Of a stretch of 64,000 nt of DNA, positions 23,601-37,066 are shown in pieces (positions within the stretch are counted from its first letter, which is position 1; each line of letters begins with the position of its first letter). The position numbers were made by a program, and so were the translations under genes. A model generated the notes under the pieces. It was not told where the DNA came from and ran no database searches. It saw only the letters and a list, made by a program, of their open reading frames with translations. The stretch is from Monocercomonoides exilis (Eukaryota; Preaxostyla; Oxymonadida; Polymastigidae), in assembly GCA_001643675.2 (NCBI GenBank), contig LSRY02000010.1:377001-441000 (forward strand), read 5' to 3'.

Positions 23601-26600
23601 TGCTCTGTCACAGAGTGAGGAGCAACAATATGATATGTCGCTCCAAACTTGTGCTCCACTTTCGCCTTCTTTGCTTGTGACCCAAATGCCCTCTTCACAA
23701 AGTGCTCATTCAAGCGAATTGCTCTGCATCCAGCATCCACACCCACACACACCCCGTCTCTCCCTGATACTCCTCCTGATGCTGCAACAGGATCAGCACT
23801 TGCCAGCGCCTCCACAACATTCTGATACTCAGGCTGCTTCACCACCAGCCGCATCGACACAGCCAGCTCAGGCGAAACATCCCACGCTGCTGATGCCACA
23901 GCAAAATAAGGCGACGAAGTGAGCCACAGCGCATGTGTCGCACACCCCTGCCGCGACAAAGATATGCACGATGCACCGTCTGTCAGCGAAAGCGAAGAGG
24001 TGAATGTGCTGTTTAGCTGTCGTGCTGTTGACTTCTTCCTCTTCGATGCTGCTGCTCCTGCCTCTCCCGTCATACCATGAACCCAAGGGATAGGTGGCAT
24101 GACACGCAACGAGTTTGGAGAAGGCAACGCCGAGGAAGCAGCAGAACTGCGCGAATTCAGATGCCCCAGCGAGCTTGTCCACTTCGGTGGCTGAGGCTTC
24201 TCCAGGCGCTGTGTCAGATGCACACCCAGCGGATCGTGCCAAGTGATCGTCCGCTCGATCGTCGACTCTGCCAGAACATGCACAAGACTCGCCCGCTCCA
24301 CAAACGAAGTTCCACGCGAGGGTGATACAATCGGAAGACGCAGCAGGAACGGAGATGGAAGCAATGGCACATTCAGCGACAGAACAGGAGGAAGGAGAGG
24401 ATGCAGCTGAGCAAAAGTAGCAGTCGAGCTCGAACACGAAGACGGATTCACAAAAAGTGAAGCCTTTTTGTCTTCAGCTGCCTTCGCCTTCGACAGCGCC
24501 AGAAGGGCTGAATATGCACATCGACTGCTCACAGAATCTGACAGTGGCACTGTTCGGCACGACGATTCACCATTCACAAACTCTGATGGCTTGTGGTGAT
24601 AGTTCGACTGCGATTGCGATGAAAACCGAGAAAACAGGGAGGAGCCTGGCAGAAACACACAGCTGCTGTCCAGCGATTGTGCTGTCAATCCATCGCTCGA
24701 ACGGGATGACGATCCAGATGCCCTCTTTCCTAGCTCAGTCGTGTAGTTTCTGGTGAAAGGCGCTGAAGTCAGGCTGTTGGGCACACAATGCACGCTCCCA
24801 AAAGGTGATGAGTCCAGACCATGAGGTGTCTGGAACACACTCCTTGTCACAGAGCCTCCCTCGCAAAATGGCATCGTGCTCATCCGATAATCACTCCCCA
24901 GCAGATCAATCTGTGGAATCTCTGGCAGCTCCGTTGCTTCTATCCCATTTGTATTTTCGGCTCTGTACTTTCTGCTGCCACCAATGCAGTTCTCACATCT
25001 GCTTGCCGCAAATGACAGAGAAAGAGCTGACAGAGAAGTGATTGCAGCTGGTGCAGCTGACGGAATCGAGCTTCGGGCACAAAACAGAGGAGACGAATTC
25101 AACGATGGAGAAGGTGTCAAGAATGATAGAAGAGTGCTCATGTCGGAAATGAAAGGCGCTTGCGTGCCTTGATCTCCATTCTTTGCCTCCTCATTCTGCT
25201 TCAACGAAACATCTGAAGAAGAGTATGTCGAGGCGAGTGACGAGCCATAACGCGACAGATTCCACGTGAGAGGCGCCAGAAGAGGAGCCACATGAGGTGC
25301 AAATGCTGCAGTTGATGAATTCGATGATGGTGAAAGAACACCTGGCAGATGCAACTGTCTCAGTACTCTTTCCCTCAAAACAGACAATGCTTTCTTCCTG
25401 CTCCCTCTTTTAGAGCCCTTCGTTCTGCTATTCCTCTGCGCACTTGCTGATGACACTGTTGCTGCAGATGTTGCAGATGTCACAGAAGAGGGAGAAGACG
25501 AGCGGTGCCCAAACGCTGTTGACTCCCGGTCAGCCACAAAAGACGACAGCTCGTCCATCGAGCTGTGTAGAAAGTGCGACGAGTACTCAGCTGCAAGCGA
25601 CGGCGACAGCATCCGCGTGAATGCAATCGACGGCGATGGCAGCGAGCCCTGATACATCGCCGATGGCCCCAGCGACATAAGCACGCTGCTAGACGAGGGA
25701 GTGCGGCTCAGCGGAGACGGAGACAAGCTCGGATATCGCATGCCATACGGCGTGAGAGCCGACGGCCGCACAGGTGTGGGTGCAGTGGGAGAGGGATGTG
25801 CTGGCGATGGAGCAGCGCTGGCTGGCGTGTCTGCACGGTCTGTAAACGGAGCAAACGCCATCATCCGCCTCATCAGCTTCTTTCGCAACGAGTCGCTGCT
25901 GTCCTTCCTGTGCCGACCAGCCATCGATCCTGCCACTGAATACGATGTGCCATCATCCACGCCTCCACCAGCATACGGAGAAAGAGGAAACGGCCGCGAC
26001 GCTGAACGCTGCATCGGAGAGCGTGTTGCTGTCAGGCTGTCTGAAAACACACTCGGCGTCTGCCCATCCCCATCCATCCGCGAGTATCCCACAGAAAGCG
26101 ACGAAAAAGGAAGCACAGAAAAAGAGCTTCCCCCTTCCAACGATAGCGAACCTGCCACATCTTCATTCAGAAGGAATATTTGTGCAAGAGGCGCAGATTG
26201 AAGCTGCGACGGAGGGTTTTTCTCGAGCCAGTTGCGCAGCTTGATCACAGACACAAGAAACTGCTCCACAAGCTGCCCAGCATTTCCAGTTGGGAACGAC
26301 ACAGGAAAAGCGCTGCCATCCTCAGAGTTCAGCCCATGCTGTGGAGATGAAGTTGAAGACATTTGAGCAAATGCTGCTGAGAGAGGTGCAGCAGATGGAG
26401 GAGAATATCTTTTGTGCGAATGGTCGAACCAATGAAGAGCAGTGTTAAGTGCACGCCAGCGGAGCAGCGAGGCAGAAGTGTGTGGGATGGGACAGTGGAA
26501 GAAGCCTGTTCTTGTTGAGGTTAGTGCAAATGGCAGAGAAGATGGAAGGATTGAAAATGATGAAGAGAGCGGGCAGCTGAGGTGATCCACCAGTGCAGAT

Positions 26601-29600
26601 GAAGAAAGCAATGACATTACGGACGAACAGATTGAAGAAGCAGATTGAGGTGAAAGCGAAAGCGGAGCTAAAGACGAGAAGGATGCTTGTGAAGAACTGG
26701 CAGGAAGAGCAGCTGATGGAGGCACTGCTGTCAGTGTGGGTGCAGACAATGTGGATGAGTGTGTGATGATCTCCCTCTGAACGAGATGGGAGAGTGTGTC
26801 TGTCAAATGTGCAGAGTGCAGCGACAGAACAGAATTCGAGACAGAAAGGCCGATGATGCACAGCTCGAAGAAGGCAGGAGCAAACAAAATGTGCGACGAA
26901 AGAGCAGAAGGCATTGCAAAGCACATGTCAACGCAGTCATACAGCATCCGGATGATGTTCCATCCATAAAGCGCTCCACCACCGCTGCGCAGCGAAGACA
27001 CAAGCTCTTCCCGAAGAAATGAGAGAACACACAAAAACGAACTGTTCAGCGAGACAATCAGCTCGTCTGTGCGTTTGCTGTATGACACATTGAAGTCGAT
27101 TGGACGCGGAATATTCGAAGAGTCGTGCGAAGACACCACGTCTGCTGAATCAATCGATTGTACAGGAGGAGTCGAGGAATACGATCCAAACAGACTTATT
27201 CTTTCTGTTATCAGGCTTTTCCACAGGCGAGAGAATGTGCAAAACAGCTTCTCTTTTACGAGACGAGCTCTGCTGTTTGCAGAAAGGCTGTTAAAAATGA
27301 TAGATTCTCGTGACAGTTCTCCTGTTCCTTTTGAAATATTGGCGTTTATCTCTGCTGATGAAAAACCAATTGCACTTTCTAAATGAGATGGAATTGTTTT
27401 GTTCAATTCAAGTGGCAATTCGTCGTCTTCTGTCGTCGCCAGCACTTCGAGTGACGAGCACACCCAGCGCCATCCGTCCACACACATCTCCACAACCGCT
27501 TTATCTCCATGCTCCAGGCCGATCTTGGCGATGCTCAACCACTTCCACAAAAACGAATCTGTTGGAATTATTTCCCACTCACCGCTGGACAGATGGGCAG
27601 AAGAAAGAGAGACATATTTCTCTGCAAAAATCCTCCACTCGGCTTCTGATAGCTGCCTTTTTGGATGAAGATAAGTGAATTTTGTATTTGTCAAATAAGA
27701 ATTATTTCTTTCATATGGATTGGATGCGAGAACAGCATCAAGCTGTCCTTCGAGAAATGACTCAAACAGATCTGGCTGTGCAGGCGTCCTTTCTCTCAAG
27801 TGCTGGTAGCTTTTTGTATCTGCCCACATGCTTTTCATTCCTTTGAGGGAGCCCATCCAGTATGCTCTTTTCTCTGCTGTGTTTTGAAACTCCCTCACCT
27901 GCTCCTCTTCCATCCCCGTTGCCATCCAAGAATCGCCTCCGCTGAGAAGCTTTGCATTGAAGAAATCGGACTCCTGGTTGAGCTCCATCGAAATGGCTGC
28001 GGCGATTCCTTCGCTCACGTTGGATGTGGATGGTGCAAATGATGAAGAAGGAGTTGAATGTTTGGACGATGATGAATGAGACGATGAATCAGATGAAGTG
28101 TCAGAAGAAGAAGAAGAAGATGATGATGATGAGGAAGAAGAACCGGAAGAGGAAGAGGAAGAGGAGGAAGAAGAGGAAGAAGAAGGATTGCTTGTTGAAA
28201 TGAGTGATGACCAGATGGTTTGATCGCTGGGCGAAGGAGCAGCCGGCTTTGTAGGGTCGACAGACAGCATCGAAGCATTCAGCGCCAAAAGCGTCTGAGA
28301 TGGGCGAATGCCTTTCTGCTGAACCGCCAGCGAAGACACGGAAGAAAGTGGAGAGTGAATGAATGTTGAAGTGAGTGGGTTGAAGTGAGGTGGTTGAAGT
28401 GAAGGAGTCAGCTCAGGGCAAAGGGGGACTGTGGTGAGTGAGGTGAAGAGATTGTCCATTGCAGACAGACAGAAAACGAGCGACGATTGAGTGCGTTGCT
28501 GTGTGAAGGACATCGAAAAGGACAGCCAGCGCCGTGTCGCCTGCAGCAGATTCAGAAGAATACGGGCAGTTTCAGTCTTTGAAGACGGAAGGACAGAGGG
28601 AGGGAGAGGAAAGAAGGAAAAGGCAGTGAGATCAGCGCCCGAGTACGATGATGATGTGGAAGGAGAAGGTTGCATTCCAACAGAAGAGTTTGACTGAGTG
28701 AGCTGTTGAGGAGGGAATACAGCAGACATCGTGTGGCGATGAGGGAAGGTGTGGAGCGTGGGAGCTGACTGCGACGGAGGAAGGCCAGCAAAGTCGCTGA
28801 CAGACATCAGAGAAGCAGAAGGAGGGGCAGCTGAAGTGGAATGTGCTGAAGTGAATGAAGAGAAGGCGAATGGCATGAACGAACGGAAGCGCTTCATTGA
28901 GGAAGGGACAATGTGAATGGGGAGATCAGCGCCGATGGTTGAAGTGAGTGATGAGTGAAGTGAGTCGAAAAGAGCAAAAAGAGCTGACAGAAACGAGGGA
29001 GAAGCGATGGAAGACGGAAAGATGAGCAGGAAATGTGTCAGTGCAGAATGAGAGAAGTACCTCAGATTTGGGTGAGAAGTGACTGAATATCGCAGAAGTA
29101 GTGACATGTTCCGCTGGAGAACGAGAGGGAGCATCAGAGGCGGCGGATTCACAGACAACTGGTGTGGTGGTTTTTTGCTTCCAGGAACCAGCCCAAGTTC
29201 TGCTTCGAAACTGTTTTGAGACGAAACAGACAGAAATTCAGTGGCTTTTCGGATGGCATCGTTCAGCTCATTCGCCAACTTAATGCAGCTGCCGAACGAA
29301 AGCTCCGCCCGCTCGTTTGTGCTCATCTGATACGTCACCCTCACTCCAGGCATGCTTTCCACACGAGACCTTTCTCTGTTCCTTTGATGCACCAATCTTA
29401 TCGAATTCGCCTTTTGGCGAGTCAACCGCGACGCCACGTCCAACACACAACCTTCGTCGCAGTGTCCGCTGCTGCTGCCTCTCCTCTCTATTTCAGCCGC
29501 CAGCTGCTGCACAACGCCCTGGCAGAGGCGGACGAGGAAAAGAGAGACGCTCCCGAGCTCCATCAGCTCGTCGTCGAGAAGATAGCACAGCGCCGCGGAG

Positions 29601-32600
29601 ACGCCGCAGCTGTTCTGCTGGGCGGCTGAAAGGGGAGAGAGGAAGAGAGGTGCAATGCAGGGTATCTCAGACGATGAGACCGGAGGGAACAAAAGCGAGG
29701 GAGCATTCAGAAGCGCGACGGAAGAGGGCTTCCAGAGCGAAGGTGTGTGCGGAGAGCAGCCCAAAAACAGAGGAAGAAGTGACGTTGCGAAGTGGGAGTG
29801 TTCAGCAGCCGGGTGCTCAGCGTTACTGGCAGAGGGATGCAGAAAAGAGAAGCAATCGTTCAAATCCAAATACGAACGCTGGTTTGGCGTGAGTGAGTCG
29901 TAGAGCAGCCGATACGCAGCGTCAGACGGGTTCAAAGGCGACTCCAAAAACGACAGCGCAAACAGAACATTACCTTGAACAGCAGCAGAAAACCGCGCTG
30001 CCAGCGGATACGAGTCGAAGTCTGCCTGTGAGAACTTGCCGTCTGCGGCGCCTGTCCTCAGCGAAGGCGGGTGCTGCGACGAGAAGACGGAGAACGAGGC
30101 TTCGAGGCGGATGGACTCCAACATGAACACAGAGAGGCAGAAGAGCAAGTGAGGCACGTTCATCTGTGCGATTTTGGAGGCAAAGTGTGATGTGACCACT
30201 GGAACTGGCGCAGATGTCTGCTGGGCGATGGTCGAAGGGGCGTGTGTGGTGAATGAGGTGGACAGGAAAGCGCGGATGGCAGCAGCGTCGGCATTCGACA
30301 CGACAATCTCGAGGAAGAACGGCTGGTCGAGTCGTACGGTGGGCTTGGAAGCGCCTGGCTCTGTGGAGATAGAGGGAACAAAGAGCGACGAAGAGGAGAG
30401 CGGATCAGAGGAAAAGAATGCTCGATGGACAGAGTGCAGAGCACGTGGATGTATCAGCGGCGGAGTGAAGAGCGAAATAATGTGGAAGTATCCCTGCTCG
30501 AACCACTCTGAAAGAGAGGCAGACAAATCAGCTGAAGAAGACAAAGAAGAAGAAGAGGAAGAAGCTGAGGCTGATGCAGATGTTGAGGAAGACAGCAGAA
30601 AGCAGGAGCCTTCGGCGCCTGACAAATGCAGAGGAGTAAAGAGCAAGGAAGATGGAGAGCAGAAGCCGAACAAGGCCGAAAAGAGCCAAAACTGCCTGAA
30701 CTGCGAAAGAAGAGGCGGAAGAATTGAAACGCCTTCCAGCGGAGTCATCAGCGACGACTGAACAAGAACAGCAATGATTGGAATCAGCTGCCCGGCCAGA
30801 AAGAGCGACGGGTTGAGAAAAGGCGCGGCATTGCTAGCATTTCCAGAGGACGAGGCAGATGAAGCAGATGAAGCAGACGATGCTGTGAGTGAAGAGACAG
30901 GATATCTAAGTTCTGCGCCCTTGTTGCTTGAGCGCTGTGCAAGTGTTGTTGGAATGGTTGCGTCTTCGCTCTCCCCTTCATCTTCGGCGCCGGCCACGAT
31001 GCGGACGCCGGGGATTTGAGCGCGGCTGCAGAGCTGGATGAACACAGAAAGAGTCTCTGACAGCATCTGAAGACGGAGCGGAATGGCATTCGGAGAATAT
31101 GCCGCAGAATTCGAGGGAGATGACTTCTGCGCATCAGCCTCAGAACTGTGAGTGCGATCTTTCTTTTGTCTGGCCACTTCTTCCTCTCTCATCACCAGCT
31201 GCGTGGCGAAGAGGAGCATCGCACTGAACAGCACAGGCCGCACTGAATTCAGTCTCGGGCTGAAAAAGTTGAGAACAGAAGAGGAAAAGAAGGTGATCAG
31301 ATCAGATGGGGCTGAAGAGAACTGAAGCGGAACAGGCGTTTGAGAAGGCCCAGATGAGAAGGATATGAGCGACTGGCGGAATGAGAGGCTGCTGATTGAT
31401 GGTGTGTATGACGACTGCAGAGGAAGAGGCAGCTGAAGGACGGGCGTGGCACAGAGAATAGACAAGGCGACAGTGAGCGGTGCATCAAGTGGCGAAGGAG
31501 GCAAAAGGAGAAGAGACGAGAAAAAGGAGCATATGTCGTCCAGAATAAGAGGAAGGGTCGAGTTGGCAGATGGAACTTGGAGTGAGAGCGAGACAATTGT
31601 CGATGAATGCGACAGAGAAGCAAACACAGACGTGGCCAGTTTGATGAGCGGGTAAACACGTTGTGTGTTCATTTTGAATGAATTGGCGAGTGATATCGCA
31701 GAAGCTGATTGATGAGCATGTGCAGAAGAAGACGAAGACGAAGAAGAAGAAGAAGAAGAAGACGCTGAAAAGGTGTTTGCAGTCGACGGGCTCAACGAGC
31801 CAAACGAAAATTCCTCTGGCGAATAGCTCGAAGCAGATAGAAAAGAGGAGCGAAAGAAAAAAGACAACTGCTGCGGAGCAAAAAGCGTGGGAAACGGACG
31901 GAGAGGCTTCAGAGAAGACATGCAAGGCGAAAAAGACGATAAAAGCGACTGGACTGATGAAGAGAATGCAACCAGCGCTGACGGAAGGGAAGTAGTAGCA
32001 TACGAAGAGAGAAGCATAAAAGAAATGGATGTGGTGAGAGAATGCTCCAGAAACGGTAAAGATGCTGTTTGGCATTGGACAAGAGACAACAGAAAATAAA
32101 ACTGGATGAAACGAGATATCGCCTCTGAAAGAGTAGGCATGCTTGAAGCAAACGATTGAATCTGACTTTCGAAGGACGACCCCATTTCAGATAGATGCTT
32201 GTGCACCGGAGGCGCAAGAAACCATTGCTCACTCAAAAGTGATGGAGAGATGCTCCACAATTGTTCTTTACCCCTTGCTTTCCCGAAGGCTATGTCTTTG
32301 CTGTGAAATTGATGCACTGCAAGAGACAAAGGCGTTCCAATGGGAGCATTTCGCGGCATCCGAAAAGAACGATGTGAAGGTGTCATAATTCCAGGTCCAA
32401 AAACTGGGTTTCTGTTGTATGTTTGTGTTGATGAAGTTGCCGTTCCAGACATTGATGCCATTGCTGGCGAAGATAATAAAAGAGAAGGTGAAGAAGAAAA
32501 TGACAACGAAGGGAAATATGTATTAAATAACATAATAAATGATGCCAATGAAGATGTTGCTTTTATTTGCGCAGCATTATGCTTTATGCTAACTGAATAA

Positions 32601-33316
32601 GAGTGCAACTTTTTGAATTTACTATCACATTGATTAGAAAAAAGTTGCGAAAGTGATGCCAATGACAATTCAACAGGTGGAAATATTGCAATGCACTGAA
32701 TGTAGCAAAAACAAAACGAAATAATTTTCAAAATTATCACATTAAATTCTGGCTTGTTATTTCTGAGCGTTGTAAAAGTTTTTTCTTTGGTTGATTGAAT
32801 GTGAACAAAACAAATTTTTAATATTTGTTCGCAGATGAATGTCGTAAGTAATAATAAAAATGTGATATCTGATGGCAAATATTCCTCACATTGCTTTTCG
32901 AATTTGACATTTATGCCACAATCATCAGAATCATTATTCAAAAACGGAAATTCGATTAATAATTGAACGCTTTTTTGAAAAATAGTACTAGCATGACATT
33001 CACGTAGTGCTTCTGCGATATCAGCAAGCTTTGCTTGCTTAATCTGACTTATTAATCCAAATTTAATTTCTTCGATTTCACACTGTATTTTTTCGAGTTG
33101 TTTCTGCATGTCAAATAGAGAGTTTATGTATTGTCCATGCTCCGAATAAAAAGGAGTGGATGAAATTTTGCTCAATTTTGAAAGAGAAAATGTTTGGTGA
33201 GAAAGCCATTCAATGCTGAAACGCAATGATTTCGATAGAAATGGTAAGATTGAATTTGCTGAATCGAGTTCTTTCAAATATTCTTCGCAATATAGCTGAG
33301 AAGAAGCCATTTCCAT
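20697..33316 (-). CDS. PI4KA: Phosphatidylinositol 4-kinase alpha (Stt4/PI4KA type), about 4171 aa
   Basis: The product should phosphorylate phosphatidylinositol at position 4, mainly at the plasma membrane, feeding PI(4,5)P2 synthesis. The catalytic region is at the C-terminus: a YIPTAPELVVVGVDMKS lead-in, IFKSGDDCRQDSLAVQLI (near residue 3880), catalytic loop KDRHNGN (near 4025), metal-binding HIDFGHIF (near 4045) and the PI4KA-type KWF/FSWF region. A 104-nt intron (20784-20887, GTTTGT...TGCAG) is required: splicing changes frame and gives a tail with LYDWFQFMQNRITY, matching the Tyr-Asp...Gln-Asn...Tyr ending of PI4KA proteins, then TAA at 20697-20699. Unspliced, the frame runs on to TGA at 20678. 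The start is the ATG at 33316; a ctttacag just before it could be an acceptor for an upstream exon. Length is about twice that of known homologs because of Ser-, Ala-, Gln- and Glu-rich insertions. Confidence 0.93.
20784..20887 (-). other. Intron of PI4K, 104 nt, open in frame when retained
   Basis: The donor is GTTTGT directly after ATG at 20888-20890, and the acceptor is ATGTGCAG. The intron contains no stop in the upstream frame. The retained form would therefore encode a different C-terminus with a very hydrophobic stretch (ILFYFVILFLMCLIL). The spliced form matches the family's conserved tail, so splicing is the productive choice. Confidence 0.85.
28090..28185 (-). repeat. Poly-serine coding microsatellite in PI4K
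   Basis: Minus-strand TCT/TCA/TCC/AGC-type Ser codons give about 30 nearly uninterrupted Ser residues inside the kinase ORF. The tract keeps frame, consistent with a tolerated linker. Confidence 0.85.
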
Positions 33317-33732
33317 CTGTAAAGGCAAAAATTAATGTTTCTGATCAATAAACAAATAATTATACAATTTGATTTAGAAATTATCGAAAAAATGAAGAAT
33401 AAATATTTAATATGTATTTCTTAATTGAAGGAAGATTGGTACAATTTTCACTTATGAAGAAATTTCTTTGAAGTGTTGTTTGGCTCGCAAATGAACGATT
33501 TTTGATATTTTCAAAATGGAAGGATCGAAAGACAAATGAATCGATGAGATTCAAGAGATGCAACCATCGAGAAAATTACAAAATTCTTTTATTATTCGGA
33601 AGTTCGTTGGATGATATTAAGTGCAATTTATTCTCTCTTTTGATTTTTTTTATTGGGATTTTGTGCATTGCTCGAGAGATGATGGACAAAAGCAGAAAAT
33701 AGAGGTGAAGAAAAGAGTGATTGATTAAATGA
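33317..33732. other. Intergenic between PI4K and family A copy A5
   Basis: AT-rich. It is the likely 5' region of PI4K on the minus strand. Nothing else is supported, although degraded exon sequence of copy A5 could start here. Confidence 0.4.
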
Positions 33733-34870
33733 ATGGAAACTATTTTCAATGTTTTGAATGATAAAATGAACAAGAATTATGAAATGATTGAGGAAAAGAA
33801 ACTGACTTTGTTATTCGCAATTCCGTTGAAAAAGAACTTGGGATATTACAAAGCGTTGAAATACATGAGTATTATTGAATTTGGGAAAACTTCATTAAAC
33901 GAAAGATTTGAGAAGACGATTCTTGTAGCAGCTTTGAAAAAAGTTCAAAAGAACAAAATGTTTCTTACTGATCTTTGTGAATGCTATCTTCTGTCAAACG
34001 ACAAACTTTCTTTGGAATTGTCTCATTCTGCATATCATGCCTTCTGAAAGTTGCGTTGAATTATGAAGAAAACGAAGAAGCTCAAAAAGAAACGGAAACG
34101 GCTTTGTTGGCTGGACGTACATGATCATCATTGTTTGATGCGTTTTTCGCTTTCTTTTTGATGTGTTTGTTTCTTTCTAGCTATTATATCAGGGAATGAA
34201 AAAAGAGATGTGTTTGAAAGGGATCAAAGAAATTATCAAGAATCATCAGGAACATCGCAACAAAACCTAACTCTCATATCAATCGGTTTGGGTTTATTTG
34301 CAGACAGGTTGGTTAATGACAAATGTCCGAAACGCATTATTGTGAATGAATTGCATTTCGCTGGATAGACACTAAAAGAATTGAAATAATAAGTGAAATG
34401 TGATTATTGGAAGAGAAAAGATCAGGTGAAAGAAAAAGAAAAAGAAATGAAAGAAGAGCTTGTTGTATTGAGATGACTTCGAATATAGGATCGTTATTAT
34501 TTCTATTGCATGTATGGAAAGAAAGAAATATTGGACTTATCAACAGCGTTGTTCAGTTATTTCGAGCATCAAAGGATAATCACAGAGAAATAAGCAAGAA
34601 ATACTTTCATCCACAAAAAACACCAACAGAAAATGAGAGTTGTGCAAGTTGATGAGCTGTTGAATGGATGTCCTTTGGTGTTGTTCGAGAGGAGAATCAT
34701 CGACCAACGTTGAATTACAAAATAACAAGTTTATACATGTTATTTTTTATGAATGTTTCAAAAAGATTGAAACGATAAGAGAATGATGAAAAAAGGGATG
34801 AGAAAAGAAAATAATTGAAAAGAAAAATGAATGAAAAAATTTATGAAGAAGAATATGAAGATTGAATCAT
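33733..34870 (+). pseudogene. Family A copy A5, heavily decayed
   Basis: Exon-2 homology runs from about 33750 (MIEEKKLTLLF, then SLNERFEKTI and FLTDLCECYLL) to about 34130, with a stop near 34045 and a frame change. A GTTTGATG donor-like site near 34132 and an ATCAG acceptor at 34192 give an intron of the family's type. Exon 3 starts at 34193 (EMCLKGIKEIIKNHQEHRN), then breaks up: stops in the LAYQSAWEFL region, a frameshift before a fragment resembling SVVQLFRASKDNHREIS, and only scattered matches to the C-terminus. It converges on copy A4. Confidence 0.7.
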
Positions 34871-35635
34871 CGGAATGAATAACTTCGTTGTTGAAAAAAA
34901 TTCTTTATTCATTTTAATAAGTTCGAACTTGTGAAGATCATATTGAACATTGATTAATCGGATGTTTTCAGATTTCACTTCATTTGAATATGAACTCAGC
35001 ATTTGTTTGTATTTTTTGGTGAAAACATGAGAGAGAAAAAGTTATTTTCAATTTCAAAGTGAAATTTTATTTGACATTCGAATTTTCTCAAAAAAAAAAA
35101 TTAAAGATTCCAAAAAATGAGAGTTTAATGCAAATAAATTGCCTTTCATTATTTCGTCATCTTCTTTCTCAATGAAATCTTTGGAAGATGACTGAACTTC
35201 ATTGGATTCAATCCTGTATAACTTTCCTCCTTCTTTTGAACTTCAAACTGGAACAGCTTTTTTTCAATCTTTGCAATATTCCATTTCAGAGTAAAAATTG
35301 AGAAAAATGATTTTTCATTAAAAAAGAATTGAGAAGAGGCTGAGAAGTGACAAATGAAGAAAAGAAATGTTTATTCAGCTTTATAAGATTTGAATAAATT
35401 GTTTTGGAAATTGAATGGAAGATGCTTTTCCAGAAGAAACACCTTTTCGGTTATTAAACACAATTTCTTTTTTCTTCTTTTCTTTTTTCTTAATTGCTTT
35501 GTTCCATTTCGAAGTTATGAAAAATAAAAAGACTTTGAAAAAACATTCAATTGACTGTTTTAATGCCATTTTGCCAAATGATACAAAAAGAAAGATTGAA
35601 ATTCTTATATCCAAAACCTAACATATTTTATTTCT

Positions 35636-37066
35636 TCAAATATTCACAAAATAATCAGAAATATCTAATGACAATTGATGGTAATTATTTCTGCAAAGAA
35701 ATGGAAGTTTTTCATGAAAGCTTACGATGACATCTTCATATCCTTCTTCTTCCATCTTTTCAATCACTTTCTTTTTCATGATCTTTCTTTCCTCTTTTCC
35801 CTTTTCATCATTCGCTTCATCTTTCAGTCTCTCTGAAATTGAATTCATATATTTCAGGCTGCTAAGTGCAATTTTGTCAATCAGCATCGATTGTAGAATC
35901 TCTTCCAAAACAGCATCTACAGCTCCTCCATTCAATAAATCTTCAACTTTCACAACTTTATTTTCTGTGGCTAATTTAAATGAATAAATGCAGTAAAAAC
36001 AAATTTCTCTATTATTCTCTTTTGTTGCTCTCAACACCCTTGCAATGCTGTCAATTAGTCCAGCATATTCTTCATTCCAAAATTTGCATAAGAAAAAACA
36101 TAAGTCCAATATTTGCAGCCATCTCAACAAAACAAACTCTTCTTTCGCTTCTTTTCCTCCTCCATCTTCTTTTTTTCTCTTCCAATCAACACACTTTAAA
36201 AGCTCTTCCAATTCTCTTCTTGCTTCTTTCACAAAATGCAGTTCATTCGCAATTATCTCTTTTAAGCTTTTGAAATTGTCCAATCGGTCTATTAAAAACT
36301 GCCAAGCAGACTGATAGGCAAGTCGTGTCAGGTTGCGATGCTCCTGATTATATTGGATAATTTCATTGATCTCTTCCAAAAACAGTATTTTCCCCACATC
36401 CTATTCAATATATAAAAATAAAAAGCAATTAATAAAACAAAATATTTTGACAAATCAACAAACAAATCAACAAAGCACACGTTCCATTTTCCAATACAGG
36501 ATAAAGTGAACAAAGCCGTTTCCACTTCCTTTTGATTATCCTCACTTTTCTCTTTGCTCGATGCAACTTTTACAAGGCGAGGTACACAAATCGACAACAA
36601 TTCCAAAGAAAAAACGAAGTCAAGCAAAAGATAACACTCATAAAGATCAGTTAGCAGATTTTCATTTCTCTCTTCCTTTTTCTTCTCATTTTCTTCAAAA
36701 ATCATCCTTTTAATTCTAATGCACAACGATGGATTCTCCAAAGAACTAATAAAAATCATTTTTAACGCTATGCAATATCCAACATGCTTCAGCAGCAATA
36801 TTGCATTTTTCGTTGGCATTTTCTTTTCTTCAATCATTTTTTTCAACTTTTTTGGACAGCTCTGGAGTGAAACTGGATTCTCATTCTTTCTCATTCATTT
36901 CATCAATTATTTTATTCATTTCAAGGATTCTAACTTTCTGTTCAATTTCATCGCAATCTTCAAGCTCAGAAAACAATTCTTCAATAAAAAAGTAAAAAAG
37001 AAATCCAATCAACAAGAGTTCTGTGAACAACTGATACAAACCTGTGAACTTTTTTGTGTTGTCCAT
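35636..37066 (-). pseudogene. Family A copy A4, broken in exon 2 only
   Basis: Exon 1 is 37042-37066 (25 nt, MDNTKKFT plus one base). Intron 1 is 36979-37041 (63 nt, GTTTGT...AAG). Exon 2 is 36481-36978, intron 2 is 36401-36480 (80 nt, GTGTGC...TAG), and exon 3 is 35636-36400. Exon 3 is open to the end (QYNQEHRNLTRLAYQSAWQF, then CVDWKRKKEDGG and SLDISDYFVNI). Exon 2 has an in-frame TGA at 36881-36883 and a one-base insertion in an A run near 36835-36842; between them the frame still matches A3 (SSFTPELSKKVEK). One nonsense codon and one homopolymer indel make this a recent pseudogene, and the indel could be an assembly error. Confidence 0.82.

Noticed and set aside
26445-26924. Long ORFs on the strand opposite PI4K and in its other frames
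   Set aside because: They are shadows of the GC-richer Ser/Ala codon-biased kinase gene.
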